64,000 bases of DNA from NCBI RefSeq assembly GCF_000974365.1, contig NZ_BAZW01000011.1, positions 1 through 64,000 on the forward strand. The letters are read 5' to 3'. The stretch is from Geofilum rubicundum JCM 15548 (GTDB lineage: Bacteria > Bacteroidota > Bacteroidia > Bacteroidales > Marinilabiliaceae). Below, one piece after another: positions 1-9,285 of this stretch (positions are counted from its first letter, which is position 1; every line of letters starts with the position of its first letter). The position numbers and the translations under genes are program-made. Under the pieces are notes generated by a model. The model saw nothing but the letters and a program-made list of their open reading frames with translations. It did no database searches and was not told the DNA's origin.

Positions 1-14
1 TGGAAAATGATTAT

Positions 15-22
15 TATCTTTG
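15..22 (+). promoter_or_regulatory. Candidate Bacteroidota -7 promoter element of zupT
   Basis: TATCTTTG matches the Bacteroidota -7 consensus TAnnTTTG exactly and lies 58 bases before the zupT start codon. The -33 box would fall at or before the window edge and cannot be checked. Confidence 0.4.
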
Positions 23-79
23 CTTGGTAATGGATTTAAGCATGCTTAAGTTTACGTTCAATTAATAATTGATTTTCGG

Positions 80-907
80 ATGTACGGAATAGATTTGAAT
101 ACCTTGCTGTTTGCATTTGGGCTGACGCTGTTTGCCGGTCTCTCCACCGGTATAGGAAGTGCCATGGCCTTTTTTGCCAAGCGTACCAATACCCGGTTTT
201 TGTCCTTAGCCCTTGGCTTTTCTGCCGGTGTGATGATTTATGTCTCCTTTGTTGAAATTTTCTTTAAGGCGCAGGAGGAGCTGACAGGACATTTAGGCGA
301 AAAATCCGGCACGTGGGTGACGGTGGCTGCCTTTTTTGGAGGAATGCTGTTGATCGCGCTGATTGACCGCTTTATTCCCAAGGGTGAAAACCCCCACGAA
401 ATCAACATGGTGGAGAATATGACGGAGGCACAGCGACTTCAAAAGACCAAGGAGAAAAAACTAATGCGCATGGGCCTGATGACCGGACTCGCCATTGCCA
501 TCCATAATTTTCCGGAGGGTCTGGCCACCTTTACGGCTGCCATAGCTGATCCCAACTTAGGTATTGCCATTGCAGTGGCCATCGCCATTCACAACATTCC
601 GGAAGGTATTGCCATTTCAGTGCCCATTTATTATGCCACCGGTAGTCGTCGGAAGGCGTTTAAATACAGTTTTTTGTCGGGACTGGCAGAACCCATCGGT
701 GCCATTTTTGGTTTTATGGTATTAATGCCTTTTATGGGGCCCATGTTGTTTGGAATCGTCTTTGCTTCTGTGGCTGGCATTATGGTGTTTATCAGTCTGG
801 ATGAATTGTTACCAGCTGCCCGGGAATATGGGGAGCACCACCTTTCTATTTACGGGATGTTTGGTGGGATGGTGGTGATGGCTCTCAGCCTGTTGATGTT
901 CATTTAG
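80..907 (+). CDS. zupT: ZIP-family zinc/divalent metal transporter ZupT
   Basis: Inner-membrane importer of zinc and related divalent cations. The 275-residue protein is almost entirely hydrophobic helices with a hydrophilic loop at about residues 100-130, as expected for ZupT. The two metal-binding motifs are both present: HNFPEG at about 142-147 and HNIPEG at about 171-176, each in a transmembrane helix, followed by the conserved GLAEPIGA segment. Length and motif order match bacterial ZupT. It stands alone, 64 bases before nth on the same strand, and a -7 promoter element lies upstream. It is far from the metal-efflux operon at 54-60 kb, and nothing links the two except metal handling. Confidence 0.95.
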   Translation: MYGIDLNTLLFAFGLTLFAGLSTGIGSAMAFFAKRTNTRFLSLALGFSAGVMIYVSFVEIFFKAQEELTGHLGEKSGTWVTVAAFFGGMLLIALIDRFIPKGENPHEINMVENMTEAQRLQKTKEKKLMRMGLMTGLAIAIHNFPEGLATFTAAIADPNLGIAIAVAIAIHNIPEGIAISVPIYYATGSRRKAFKYSFLSGLAEPIGAIFGFMVLMPFMGPMLFGIVFASVAGIMVFISLDELLPAAREYGEHHLSIYGMFGGMVVMALSLLMFI

Positions 908-971
908 TTTTTGCAAGAAGACTAAGATTTGTTTTTTTAGTCACGATTTTAATGAAAAAAGGTTTGAGATA

Positions 972-1616
972 ATGCGGAGAACGGAAAGGTTTAAGAAAGT
1001 TATTGCCTGGTTTCAGGAGAACATGCCTGTGGCTGAAACGGAGCTGCACTATACCACTCCTTATGAGTTATTGGTGGCGGTGATTCTCTCAGCTCAGTGT
1101 ACCGATAAGCGGGTGAACTTGATCACACCGCCTTTTTTTGAACGCTTCCCCACGGCTGAAGTTCTATCTAAGGCAGAAATCGCTGAGGTTTTTGAATACA
1201 TTCGTTCCTGCAGCTATCCCAATAACAAAAGTAAAAGTCTGGTCGGCATGGCCCAGAAGCTGGTGGGGGAGTTCAATAACGTAGTTCCTTCCGATATCAC
1301 AGAGCTTCAAAAGTTGCCTGGGGTTGGTCGAAAAACAGCCAATGTGATCGCTTCTGTGGTTTTTGATCAACCGGCTCTTGCCGTGGATACCCATGTGTTT
1401 CGGGTGGCGGCGCGCATTGGCCTGACCAAAGACGCCAAGACGCCTTTGGAAACGGAGCGGCAGTTGGTAAAGCACATCCCTGAATCCCTGCTGGCCATTG
1501 CTCATCACTGGCTCATCTTACACGGCCGATATGTTTGTGTGGCGCGTAAACCCAAGTGTGCTGAATGCGGACTGCAAGCATTTTGTGATTTCTACCACCG
1601 AAATAATAAGGTTTAA
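972..1616 (+). CDS. nth: Endonuclease III (DNA glycosylase/AP lyase)
   Basis: Base-excision-repair enzyme that removes oxidised pyrimidines and cuts abasic sites. The 214-residue protein has the normal family length. The helix-hairpin-helix LPGVGRKTA carries the catalytic lysine (about K121), and the catalytic aspartate is about D139 in VDTHVFR. The C-terminal 4Fe-4S cluster ligands are intact with the usual spacing: C189, C196, C199, C205. The stop codon lies only two bases from the convergent stop of the next gene, with no terminator between them. Confidence 0.97.
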   Translation: MRRTERFKKVIAWFQENMPVAETELHYTTPYELLVAVILSAQCTDKRVNLITPPFFERFPTAEVLSKAEIAEVFEYIRSCSYPNNKSKSLVGMAQKLVGEFNNVVPSDITELQKLPGVGRKTANVIASVVFDQPALAVDTHVFRVAARIGLTKDAKTPLETERQLVKHIPESLLAIAHHWLILHGRYVCVARKPKCAECGLQAFCDFYHRNNKV

Positions 1617-1618
1617 CC

Positions 1619-3196
1619 TTACCTGGATTTAGAGAATAGCCAGTCGAGCAAGCCAGGAAGTTCAAACGTAGGGTCCCAGGCATTGTGATTGGCATTCGGG
1701 AATTCGGTGTATTTAACATCTGCACCGGCCGATTTAAGGGCCTCATACATTTCTTGGGAAAAATTTACCGGCACCACATCGTCCTTGGCCCCGTGGGTTA
1801 TCCACAATGAGGTGTAGGGGGCATAATTGGCAGCAGCGTTGGTATTGCCTCCTCCGCAAATGGGAATGGCTGCCGCAAACAATTGCGGATGTCTGGCCAG
1901 AATATCAAAAGTCCCCATAGCCCCCATGGACAGTCCCATGATATAGAGTCGGTCGGGGTCAACGGCTTCGGATGCCAATAAAGCATGTACTAAATCAATG
2001 ACCATCTGCTGCTCTTTGACCGGCGTTTCTTTCATGTTTTTGAAAGTGTCACTCAGTTCGTCTCTCAGGGTTGTTCGAACGGCAATCTCCACCCAGTATT
2101 TGTTCTCCGGGCATTGCGGAAATACCACAATGGCCGGATAGTTCAGACGGTTTTCCGGGTCTGTAAACAGGGTGGCACCATGTGTGAGCTGCTTTTCATT
2201 GTCGCTGCCCCGTTCACCGGCTCCGTGCATAAAAAGGACCAAGGGATACTTTGCAGCCGGGTCGTAGTTGTCGGGATAAAGCACCCTGTATAACAAGGAG
2301 TCTCCGGTTTCGCTGTGAAAGACCTTCTTTTTGTAGGCACGCTTCATACTGCTTTGTGAATCGAATTGCAGTTTTACAGCAACTGGCAAATGGTCCGATG
2401 GGAAGCGATTGTTTTGAAAGTCGGTCAGCGCACCATATTTAGCCACTTGGAAATCGTCCGATACAAAAACGTAATCGATGCGGTTTTTCAAGGGCGCATT
2501 TAAATTGAAACCTGAAAAGGTGCCAACGGGTCCATAAGGTGGGCTTTCAGAAACAACATAGGCATCGTGCAGAAAGTTTGAGATGTGCTTGATTTGTTCC
2601 GTATCCGGCGTGGAGTTGAGGTCGCCGCAAAAAATGACAGGCTGATCTCCGGCTATTTCACGGATTTTTTTCACCATTAACTTTCCCGATTCTTTTCGGG
2701 CAACGACCCCTTCATGGTCGAAATGCGCATTGAAAACATAAAACGACAGGCCATTTTCTTTATCTAAGAACTGTGCCCATGAGCAGACTCTGTGACAGCA
2801 TGTGGCATCCCAGCCCAGAGATGGTGCGTCAGGTGTTTCACTGAGCCAGAAGTCGCCCGACTGAAGCAACTCAAATCGCTCCTTTTTATAGAATATGGCG
2901 GCATGCTCTCCACCCTGAAGACCATCATCCCGACCCGAACCCGTGTAGGCAAAGGCCTCCATGGTGAGTAAATCTTCTATTTGTCCAAAAAAAGCTTCCT
3001 GGGTGCCGATGATGTCGAATTCGTGGTAGCGAATTAGATCCATCACAAACTCACTGCGATGGGGCCAGGCGTTTTCTCCGTCGGATGTGGTGTTTAGACG
3101 AAGATTAAAGGAAGCCACGTTGATGGGGATGTCCCGCTGGGCTGTGAGTGATAGTTGCCAGGTGGCAACTATCAGAAATAGTAATAATTTTTTCAT
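1619..3196 (-). CDS. Secreted endonuclease/exonuclease/phosphatase domain fused to an esterase
   Basis: Two-domain secreted protein of about 525 residues. I place the start at 3196, where a standard signal peptide begins (MKKLLLFLIVATWQ, cleavage after LTAQ); an upstream ATG at 3223 in the same frame has an AAAGGAAAA stretch before it and is an alternative. The first half is an endonuclease/exonuclease/phosphatase fold, with the metal-binding start NVASFNLRLN, the GDLNSTPD block and the SDHLPV ending. The second half is an alpha/beta hydrolase of the phospholipase/carboxylesterase type, with nucleophile GLSMGAMG, aspartate in AKDDVVP and histidine in NANHNAW. No frameshift is needed to join them. 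Such pairs could act on phosphodiester- or ester-decorated glycans; the substrate is unknown. Confidence 0.85.
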   Translation of the reverse strand: MKKLLLFLIVATWQLSLTAQRDIPINVASFNLRLNTTSDGENAWPHRSEFVMDLIRYHEFDIIGTQEAFFGQIEDLLTMEAFAYTGSGRDDGLQGGEHAAIFYKKERFELLQSGDFWLSETPDAPSLGWDATCCHRVCSWAQFLDKENGLSFYVFNAHFDHEGVVARKESGKLMVKKIREIAGDQPVIFCGDLNSTPDTEQIKHISNFLHDAYVVSESPPYGPVGTFSGFNLNAPLKNRIDYVFVSDDFQVAKYGALTDFQNNRFPSDHLPVAVKLQFDSQSSMKRAYKKKVFHSETGDSLLYRVLYPDNYDPAAKYPLVLFMHGAGERGSDNEKQLTHGATLFTDPENRLNYPAIVVFPQCPENKYWVEIAVRTTLRDELSDTFKNMKETPVKEQQMVIDLVHALLASEAVDPDRLYIMGLSMGAMGTFDILARHPQLFAAAIPICGGGNTNAAANYAPYTSLWITHGAKDDVVPVNFSQEMYEALKSAGADVKYTEFPNANHNAWDPTFELPGLLDWLFSKSR

Positions 3197-3514
3197 TTTA
3201 TTTTTTTTGTGCTCGAGCCGCATGGGCTTTTCCTTTTTTTCTGAGGCGGAAAAGAAATTTCTGTTTTTATAGGAATTTTTATCCACGCATTAAGCTCCAT
3301 GCATCTTTAAGTTTTTATTATCTGAACAAGTGTATCAAATATAACTGTTTTTGTAAAAAGAAGCCGCCTGACAGGCACCCTCTTAGTTCAATCATGTAAA
3401 AAATAGGAGTCCACGAATCGAAGATCAACGAAGTCAATTTCACTTATGCGAATAAAACAAACTCTTAAAATTTTTAATTCGTTTAATTGGCGTAATTCGT
3501 GGATACCCTTTTTT
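3197..3514. other. Intergenic region with a repeat element, no gene seen
   Basis: The 318 bases between the GH3 gene and the endonuclease/esterase gene hold no convincing reading frame. They contain the 94-base inverted-repeat-flanked element described separately at 3410-3503. I see no terminator with a U-tract. Confidence 0.6.
3410..3503. repeat. Intergenic element bounded by TCCACGAAT / ATTCGTGGA
   Basis: A 9-base perfect inverted repeat (TCCACGAAT at 3410-3418, ATTCGTGGA at 3495-3503) bounds an AT-rich, non-coding stretch. A second, more decayed copy with recognisable internal sequence lies at about 35752-35880, so this is a dispersed repeat and not a gene-specific signal. It sits just downstream of the GH3 stop codon. 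Confidence 0.65.
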
Positions 3515-5794
3515 TTATTCCTCCAGCCTAAAATCAGTAGAATTATCAGTGTCTGAATTGGGACCTATGAAGACTTTGAAATCGCCTGATTCAGCGGCCA
3601 GGCGCAGGTCCTGGTGATAGAAGGCCAGATCGTCAACGTTGAGCGTGAAGGTCACTTCTTTGGATTCGCCCGGTTTCAGGTTGATTTTCTCAAAGGCTTT
3701 GAGTTCTTTCACCGGGGGTGTCAGACTCCTGATAACATCCCTAATGTATAATTGAACGACTTCTTCGCCTTCAAAGTCACCGGTGTTGGTAACTTTTACA
3801 GAGGCCTTTAGCTGCCCATCGGGCTGGATACTTGTCTCATCGATTACCACATCGCTGTATTCAAAAGAAGTATAACTCAGTCCGTACCCAAAAGCAAAAA
3901 GTGGTGAGTTGGGAACATCCAAATAGTTGGAACGGAATTTCTGGAATTCATCGCCCGGGTTGGGGCGTCCCGTCACTCTTTGGTTATAGTAGATGGGTGT
4001 CTGACCCACATTTCGGGGAAAAGTCATGGTGAGTTTGCCAGAGGGGTTGTAGACGCCCAAAAGTACGTCGGCAATGCCATTGCCGGCTTCTATGCCCGCA
4101 TGCCAGGTCAGCAGAAGAGCATCTGCCAGTTCATTTTCTTCTTCAAGGGCGAGGGGGCGACCACTCATGATGACCAAAACCAGTGGTTTACCGGTTTGGG
4201 CCAGTGCTCTTACCAGTTTCTTCTGGTTTTCAGGCAGTGTAATGTCCGAACGACTGGACGATTCGCCACTCATTTCAGAGGCTTCACCAACTACAGCCAC
4301 GATGACATCAGAGCTGTTGGCCATGGTCAATGCTTCACGCAGCATTAACTCCGGTGAACGTTCATCGATATCGATGCGGGTTCCAAAAACATTCACTTTT
4401 TCAGCAAACGCCGGGTCATCACTAATATTGGCCCCTTTGGCATATTGGATTCTGGCATTGGTGCCCAGTGACTTTTGCAGGCCTTCCAAAAGGGGAACCG
4501 ACATTTGCGGATCTCCGGAAACAGCCCAGGTACCCAGCATGTTGTTTTTGTTGTTGGCCAGGGGACCTACCAGTGCAATGCGTGTGTGGCGACCAAGCGG
4601 CAGGGTTTGGTTGGCGTTTTTCAAAAGCACTGCAGAGCGGGCGGCTACATCACGTGCAAAACTTCGGTTGGCCTCGGTAAGGATTCGGTTTTCAGGTCTG
4701 CTGTCATCAATGTAACGATAGGGATCGTCGAAGAGTCCCAGCTGGTATTTGGCCTGAAGAATTCTGCGGCAGGCCTTATTGATAGCTTCTTCGGATACAG
4801 TGCCTTCATCCAAAGAATTTTTGAGGGTGGTCAGAAAGCCTTCCCCCACCATGTCCATATCCAGTCCGGCCTTCAGCGCCAGGGCCGAAACGGCTTGTAA
4901 GTCGCCCAATCCATGATCCACCATTTCATTGACGGAGGTATAGTCCGAAACCACAAAGCCATCAAAATCCCACCGGTCGCGCAAAATGTCCGTCAGCAAC
5001 CATTTGTTGGCCGAGGCCGGTACACCATCCACGTCGTTAAAACTGGTCATTATACTGCCCGCCCCTTCTTCAATGGCTGCTAAAAAGGGTGGAAAATAAT
5101 CGTTGAACATTCTTATTCGGCTCATATCTACCGTGTTGTAGTCCCTGCCGCCTTCCGGTGCACCATAAAGCGCAAAATGCTTAACCGTAGCCATCATGGT
5201 ATTCGCCGCGGTCAAATCATCTCCCTGATAGCCGCGCACCATGGCACGGGCAATTTGTGACCCCAAATACGGATCTTCGCCGCCACCTTCCGCCACGCGC
5301 CCCCAGCGGGCGTCCCGTGAGATGTCTACCATGGGCGAAAAATTCCAGTTGAGTCCGTCAGCTGTGGCTTCTTCCGCCGCTACCCGGGCGGTTTTTTCAA
5401 TCATGGCCATATCCCAGCTGGCTGACAGACCGAGGGGTATCGGAAAAACGGTTTTGTAGCCGTGGATCACATCCGATCCGAATAGCATGGGAATCTTCAA
5501 GCGGCTTCTTTCCACGGCCAGGGTTTGTGCCTGTCGAACCTTTTCAGGACCAGTCACCCCAAATATGCCTCCCACTTTTCCCTCAATAATCTTGGCCTCT
5601 ACATCGGTGCTGACCGCCGAGCCGGTGGGAATACCTCCTCCGGGAGTGATGAGGTTGAGCTGGCCGATTTTCTCTTCAATGGTCATCTGGCTCATCAGGT
5701 CGTCCACAAACCCATCCATCTCACTTCCTTTTTCCTCTTGGCTGCAGGCCAGCAGGAGCGTTGTTGCTAAAGCCAATAAAATAATTTGTCTCAT
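3515..5794 (-). CDS. bglX: GH3 beta-glucosidase lipoprotein
   Basis: Glycoside hydrolase family 3 beta-glucosidase of 759 residues. The lipoprotein signal ends LLLACSQEE, which anchors the enzyme in the envelope. The catalytic nucleophile is about D284 in VVSDYTS; KHFALYG at about 205-211 and the ARWGR segment belong to the substrate pocket. The second alpha/beta domain and a C-terminal fibronectin-III-like domain follow, as in BglX-type enzymes. It is the last gene of a run containing two GH144-type glucanases and SusC/SusD. In Bacteroides thetaiotaomicron a GH3 enzyme next to GH144 hydrolyses beta-1,2-gluco-oligosaccharides, so the inferred role here is cleaving sophorose-type oligomers to glucose. 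The symbol follows family naming; specificity is inferred. Confidence 0.9.
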   Translation of the reverse strand: MRQIILLALATTLLLACSQEEKGSEMDGFVDDLMSQMTIEEKIGQLNLITPGGGIPTGSAVSTDVEAKIIEGKVGGIFGVTGPEKVRQAQTLAVERSRLKIPMLFGSDVIHGYKTVFPIPLGLSASWDMAMIEKTARVAAEEATADGLNWNFSPMVDISRDARWGRVAEGGGEDPYLGSQIARAMVRGYQGDDLTAANTMMATVKHFALYGAPEGGRDYNTVDMSRIRMFNDYFPPFLAAIEEGAGSIMTSFNDVDGVPASANKWLLTDILRDRWDFDGFVVSDYTSVNEMVDHGLGDLQAVSALALKAGLDMDMVGEGFLTTLKNSLDEGTVSEEAINKACRRILQAKYQLGLFDDPYRYIDDSRPENRILTEANRSFARDVAARSAVLLKNANQTLPLGRHTRIALVGPLANNKNNMLGTWAVSGDPQMSVPLLEGLQKSLGTNARIQYAKGANISDDPAFAEKVNVFGTRIDIDERSPELMLREALTMANSSDVIVAVVGEASEMSGESSSRSDITLPENQKKLVRALAQTGKPLVLVIMSGRPLALEEENELADALLLTWHAGIEAGNGIADVLLGVYNPSGKLTMTFPRNVGQTPIYYNQRVTGRPNPGDEFQKFRSNYLDVPNSPLFAFGYGLSYTSFEYSDVVIDETSIQPDGQLKASVKVTNTGDFEGEEVVQLYIRDVIRSLTPPVKELKAFEKINLKPGESKEVTFTLNVDDLAFYHQDLRLAAESGDFKVFIGPNSDTDNSTDFRLEE

Positions 5795-5902
5795 AATGGT
5801 CTGTTTTTATTTCAATGCTAATTTATTCTGGATATATTTTGTTTTATGGGGCAAAGACCACCCAATGATCTTATGCACGTATTTAAATATCATTTGGTTA
5901 TG

Positions 5903-7729
5903 CTATTGTTGTTTTTGTATGATAAGTTTGGTGCTGTATTGATGGGCACCGCAGCGCACATTGGTTAGATATACCCCGTTGGGCAGTTCTGAAATGTTAA
6001 CCACCAGACCTGTTTCTCCAGCTGTCAGTTGTTGTGATTGCACCATTTGCCCGTGGAGCGTAAATATATTGACATGGATTGGCTGGTTATTGTCCTTAGT
6101 CGACCATTCAATGCCCACCTGCTTACTGGCCGGATTGGGATAAAGCCTCAATTCTTCTGATGCCGGGACCGATCGGGTGCTCGTGGATGTTTGATACGCA
6201 AAGCCCAGTTGGTTGAGTCCTGCCTGCAAATCGGCATCCTTCATCACGGTGTTCCATAGCAGGCCCGTGCGATGATTTTCCAACATCGACACAATGGGGC
6301 CCTGATCAATACCAATATAGCTTTTCTGGACCCAGTTGTACTTTTCGTTAAAAGCATCGTAGGGGCCATACAAACCGAAAAGATCCTGACCTCTTTCCCG
6401 GTAGAAATATTTCAAGGCCATCATGGAGGCTTCAGGGAGGTAGGGCATGCTGGACAAGGCGGCGGTAGGACTAATGGTCCCGTTGTCGTTGTTCATGGGT
6501 TCATGGGCTGTATAGCCAAAGGGATCATCACTCGCCGTTAATCCCCAGCAATTCGTGCTGTAGCCTTTGTGGTTCAATGGATTGTCTATGGCATAGGCGT
6601 GGTGAATCTTAACGGTGTTGACATACTCCTGCCAGTAATTCGCATATTGATCGGACAGTCCCCGGGGATTAATGCCCAAATGGCTGTAATGCACCCAAAA
6701 CAGCGGGCCACCCCAGTTGGGAGAGAGGAACAGCTCGTGGGTGTAGAACACGCGACGGTTGACCATATCGCCATTTCCAGCCCAGCCCTGTTCGTAGACC
6801 TCCTTAGGAATGGAGTGGGTGGGCGAGGCGGCCGCCAGAATGTAGGTGACGAGTGCTTCATTCCAACCGTAGATCTTCATGTTCTTGGCAAAGTGGGTGT
6901 TGGGCGACCAGTGCCAGAAAAGAACGTTCTGGTCCCCGTTCCGGTACCAGTCCCATTCAATGGCCTCCCAGAGCTGGGTGGCTTTCTCCCTTATCTGGAC
7001 GGAGGCGTTGTCCGTACCGGTAAAATAATTGCGCACTGCCAGTAGGCCCTGGGCCACAAAGGAAGTCTCCACCAGATCTCCTCCGTCGTCCCCCGCTGAA
7101 AAGGGAAGTGTTTGGTAGGTGTCCCCGTCGTACCAGTGCGACCAGGCACCGTGGTGCCTTTCGCAGGTCTCGAGGGAGGTGAGAATTTTCAGGACCCGCT
7201 CCTTAATGGCCTCAGGGTTCTCAAACGCCCGCTCATGCGCCACAATCATGGCCATCAGTCCCATCCCGGTGGCTCCTGAGGTCACGGTACTGCCACCCAC
7301 ATGACTCCTTTCCATGGCCATGCCGCTGCCGGCATGGGCCCCTTCCCAGAAATAGCGGAAACTGTAGCTTTGCACCATGTCCATCAACTCGTCATCCGTA
7401 AAATCCCTAATGACAGCACTGGCTTCCGCTGCCTGGGAGGTTTCGCCGGATGCCTCTGCCACAATCCGGTAATGAACCGTGCTGTTGCGGTATTGTTGCG
7501 GTACAAAATCCAGACAATAGGGCTCCTCTGTTGTATGGCGCAGCTGATAGGTTTCCTGGTTGTCAAAGGAGGCATATATCTGATAACTCATACCCTCCGC
7601 GGGGTGAGCCCACCGGAGTTCTGTGTGGCTGTCATAGCCTGTGGCTGTGACCGTTTCGACGGGTGGAATGACTTCTGAAAGAAGCGCAAAGGGGATGCCT
7701 GACAAAACAGAGAGGAGTATACCTTTCAT
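5903..7729 (-). CDS. GH144-type endo-beta-1,2-glucanase with T9SS sorting domain
   Basis: Secreted enzyme of about 608 residues belonging to the 'putative glucoamylase' family, which includes GH144 endo-beta-1,2-glucanases. I start it at 7729 (MKGILLSVLSG), a clean signal peptide; the frame is open further upstream but without signal character. After the signal comes a fibronectin-III-like domain (about 20-105), then the (alpha/alpha)6 catalytic region with YSFRYFWEGAHAGSGMA, GDDGGDLVETSFVAQGLL and GIDQGPIVSMLENHRTGLLW. The last 80 or so residues (from LRLYPNPASKQ) are a type IX secretion C-terminal sorting domain, so this copy is probably released or attached at the cell surface. It is intact, unlike its neighbour at 7792-9207, and lies 108 bases before the GH3 gene. 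Confidence 0.88.
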   Translation of the reverse strand: MKGILLSVLSGIPFALLSEVIPPVETVTATGYDSHTELRWAHPAEGMSYQIYASFDNQETYQLRHTTEEPYCLDFVPQQYRNSTVHYRIVAEASGETSQAAEASAVIRDFTDDELMDMVQSYSFRYFWEGAHAGSGMAMERSHVGGSTVTSGATGMGLMAMIVAHERAFENPEAIKERVLKILTSLETCERHHGAWSHWYDGDTYQTLPFSAGDDGGDLVETSFVAQGLLAVRNYFTGTDNASVQIREKATQLWEAIEWDWYRNGDQNVLFWHWSPNTHFAKNMKIYGWNEALVTYILAAASPTHSIPKEVYEQGWAGNGDMVNRRVFYTHELFLSPNWGGPLFWVHYSHLGINPRGLSDQYANYWQEYVNTVKIHHAYAIDNPLNHKGYSTNCWGLTASDDPFGYTAHEPMNNDNGTISPTAALSSMPYLPEASMMALKYFYRERGQDLFGLYGPYDAFNEKYNWVQKSYIGIDQGPIVSMLENHRTGLLWNTVMKDADLQAGLNQLGFAYQTSTSTRSVPASEELRLYPNPASKQVGIEWSTKDNNQPIHVNIFTLHGQMVQSQQLTAGETGLVVNISELPNGVYLTNVRCGAHQYSTKLIIQKQQ

Positions 7730-7791
7730 TTTTGAAAAATTAATGGTGTATGGTGTTCGTTTACCACTTCCAACAGAAGGGAAGCCTAATT

Positions 7792-9207
7792 CTAATCCCG
7801 AAGGTGCGGTGTGGCGAAACCTAATCTTTTTAAGCCGCTTTGAACGTCGCTGTTTTGCATAAATAACTCCCACAAAAGAGCACTTCTGTGGTTCTCAATC
7901 ATGATGGCAATGGGGCCCTGATCAATGGCCAGGTACCTTTGCGGATACCATTGGTATTCTTCGCTAAAGGCATCGTAAAACCCATAAGGCCCCCATATTT
8001 GATGGCCCCAGATTCTCATAAAAATGACGCATCACCAGCATGACTTCCCCGGGGGCATAGGGCAGTGACGACAGTGCGGCTGTGGGTGTAATAACGCCTA
8101 AATCGAAGGCGGGGCTATGTCCCGCATACCCGGTGAGGTTCGACTGGTCAGAATCCGGTTTTTGGTCCGTTTGTCCCTGGAAGTAGGCCGCAGCCCCCGG
8201 TACGCTGTAGCTGGCTGTTAAACCCCAGCTCCTTTCACCATAACCTTTATAGCCGTGGGGATTGTCTATGCAGTGCTGGCGGTTGAGCAGGGTGTGCGCC
8301 ACATTGTTTTCCCAGTAGTCGGCATACTTATCCGACAGTCCCCTGGGATCCAGTCCCAGAAAGGAGTAATGCGCCCAAAAGAGCGGCCCGCCCTGATCGG
8401 ATTTGACCCGATGTTTAAGGGTCAATGCCGGATTCTCTGAGGTGGCCGTTATAGAAATGGCCCCACTGCCGGCCCACCCTTCATGGTAGACCGGTGGGGC
8501 GATGGGAAAAGTGGGCGAGGCGGCTGCCAGGATGTAGGTAATCATGCACTCATCATAGCCCGTAATTTTATGGTTCATGGCCCATTGCTTGTCGGGCGAC
8601 CAGTGCCAGTATAGCACATTTTCCCCATCTCTGGTGTGCCAGTTCCATTCTACTTCGCGCCATAGCTGGTCAATTTTTTGTGCCAGCTGCTGTTCATCGC
8701 TGTTACCATCTGTAAAGTATTGTTTCACTGTTAGCAAGCCCTGAACCAGAAAGGCTGTTTCCACCAGGTCGCCCCCATTGTCATTTTTGGAAAAGGGCTT
8801 CACCTTACCCGTCTGACCATCCAGCCAGTGGGGCCAAACGCCATGAAAGCGGTCGCTTTCTCCAGAAAGCCGACTATTCTGGTCAGGCGCTCAAAGCCTT
8901 CCTGTCGCATGATCCAGCCACGCTCTATGCCGGCAATGATGGCCATCAATCCAAAACCCGAACCTCCGGTGGTGACAATGTGTGCGTCATTTTGGGGGTA
9001 GTGGCCATCGATGTGAAGGCGTTCACGCGCCATGCCTGAGTTGGGTTCGGCACCTTCCCAAAAATATTGAAAGGTGTAGTATTGAACCGTATCAAGCAGC
9101 CGCTCATCTGTTAAAACCTGCGGTTGGGTATCGTTGTTTTTGGGTGAGGACAGGCCACACCCGGTCAGCAGTAAAACGACTGATATAAGGAAGAAAAGAT
9201 AGTTCAT
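7792..9207 (-). pseudogene. Second GH144-type glucanase, lipoprotein, with two frameshifts
   Basis: Paralogue of the neighbouring GH144-type enzyme, broken into three frames. The N-terminal part (8800-9207) has a lipoprotein signal, VVLLLTGCGLSS, then YYTFQYFWEGAEPNSGMA. A one-base deletion near 8854 (GCGGAC read as GCGACC) moves the frame to 7964-8803, which continues HGVWPHWLDG and NDNGGDLVETAFLVQGLL. A one-base insertion near 8005, in a GGGG-CC run, moves it to the third frame, ending GIDQ-type AIDQGPIAIMIENHRSALLW. With both indels corrected the protein is about 470 residues and has every conserved block, but no fibronectin-III domain and no T9SS tail. It may be functional if these are sequencing errors. 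Confidence 0.85.
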
Positions 9208-9285
9208 GATGGAAGTTTTTTTGGTATGGAAAAACAGGAGGATGTATCGGTAGCTATACCGTTACATCCCCTGTTAATCATGATT

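Noticed and set aside
4074-4715. 213-codon open frame on the plus strand inside the GH3 gene
   Set aside because: Antisense shadow of a well conserved GH3 coding frame; low-complexity Ser/Thr composition, no domain and no ribosome-binding context.
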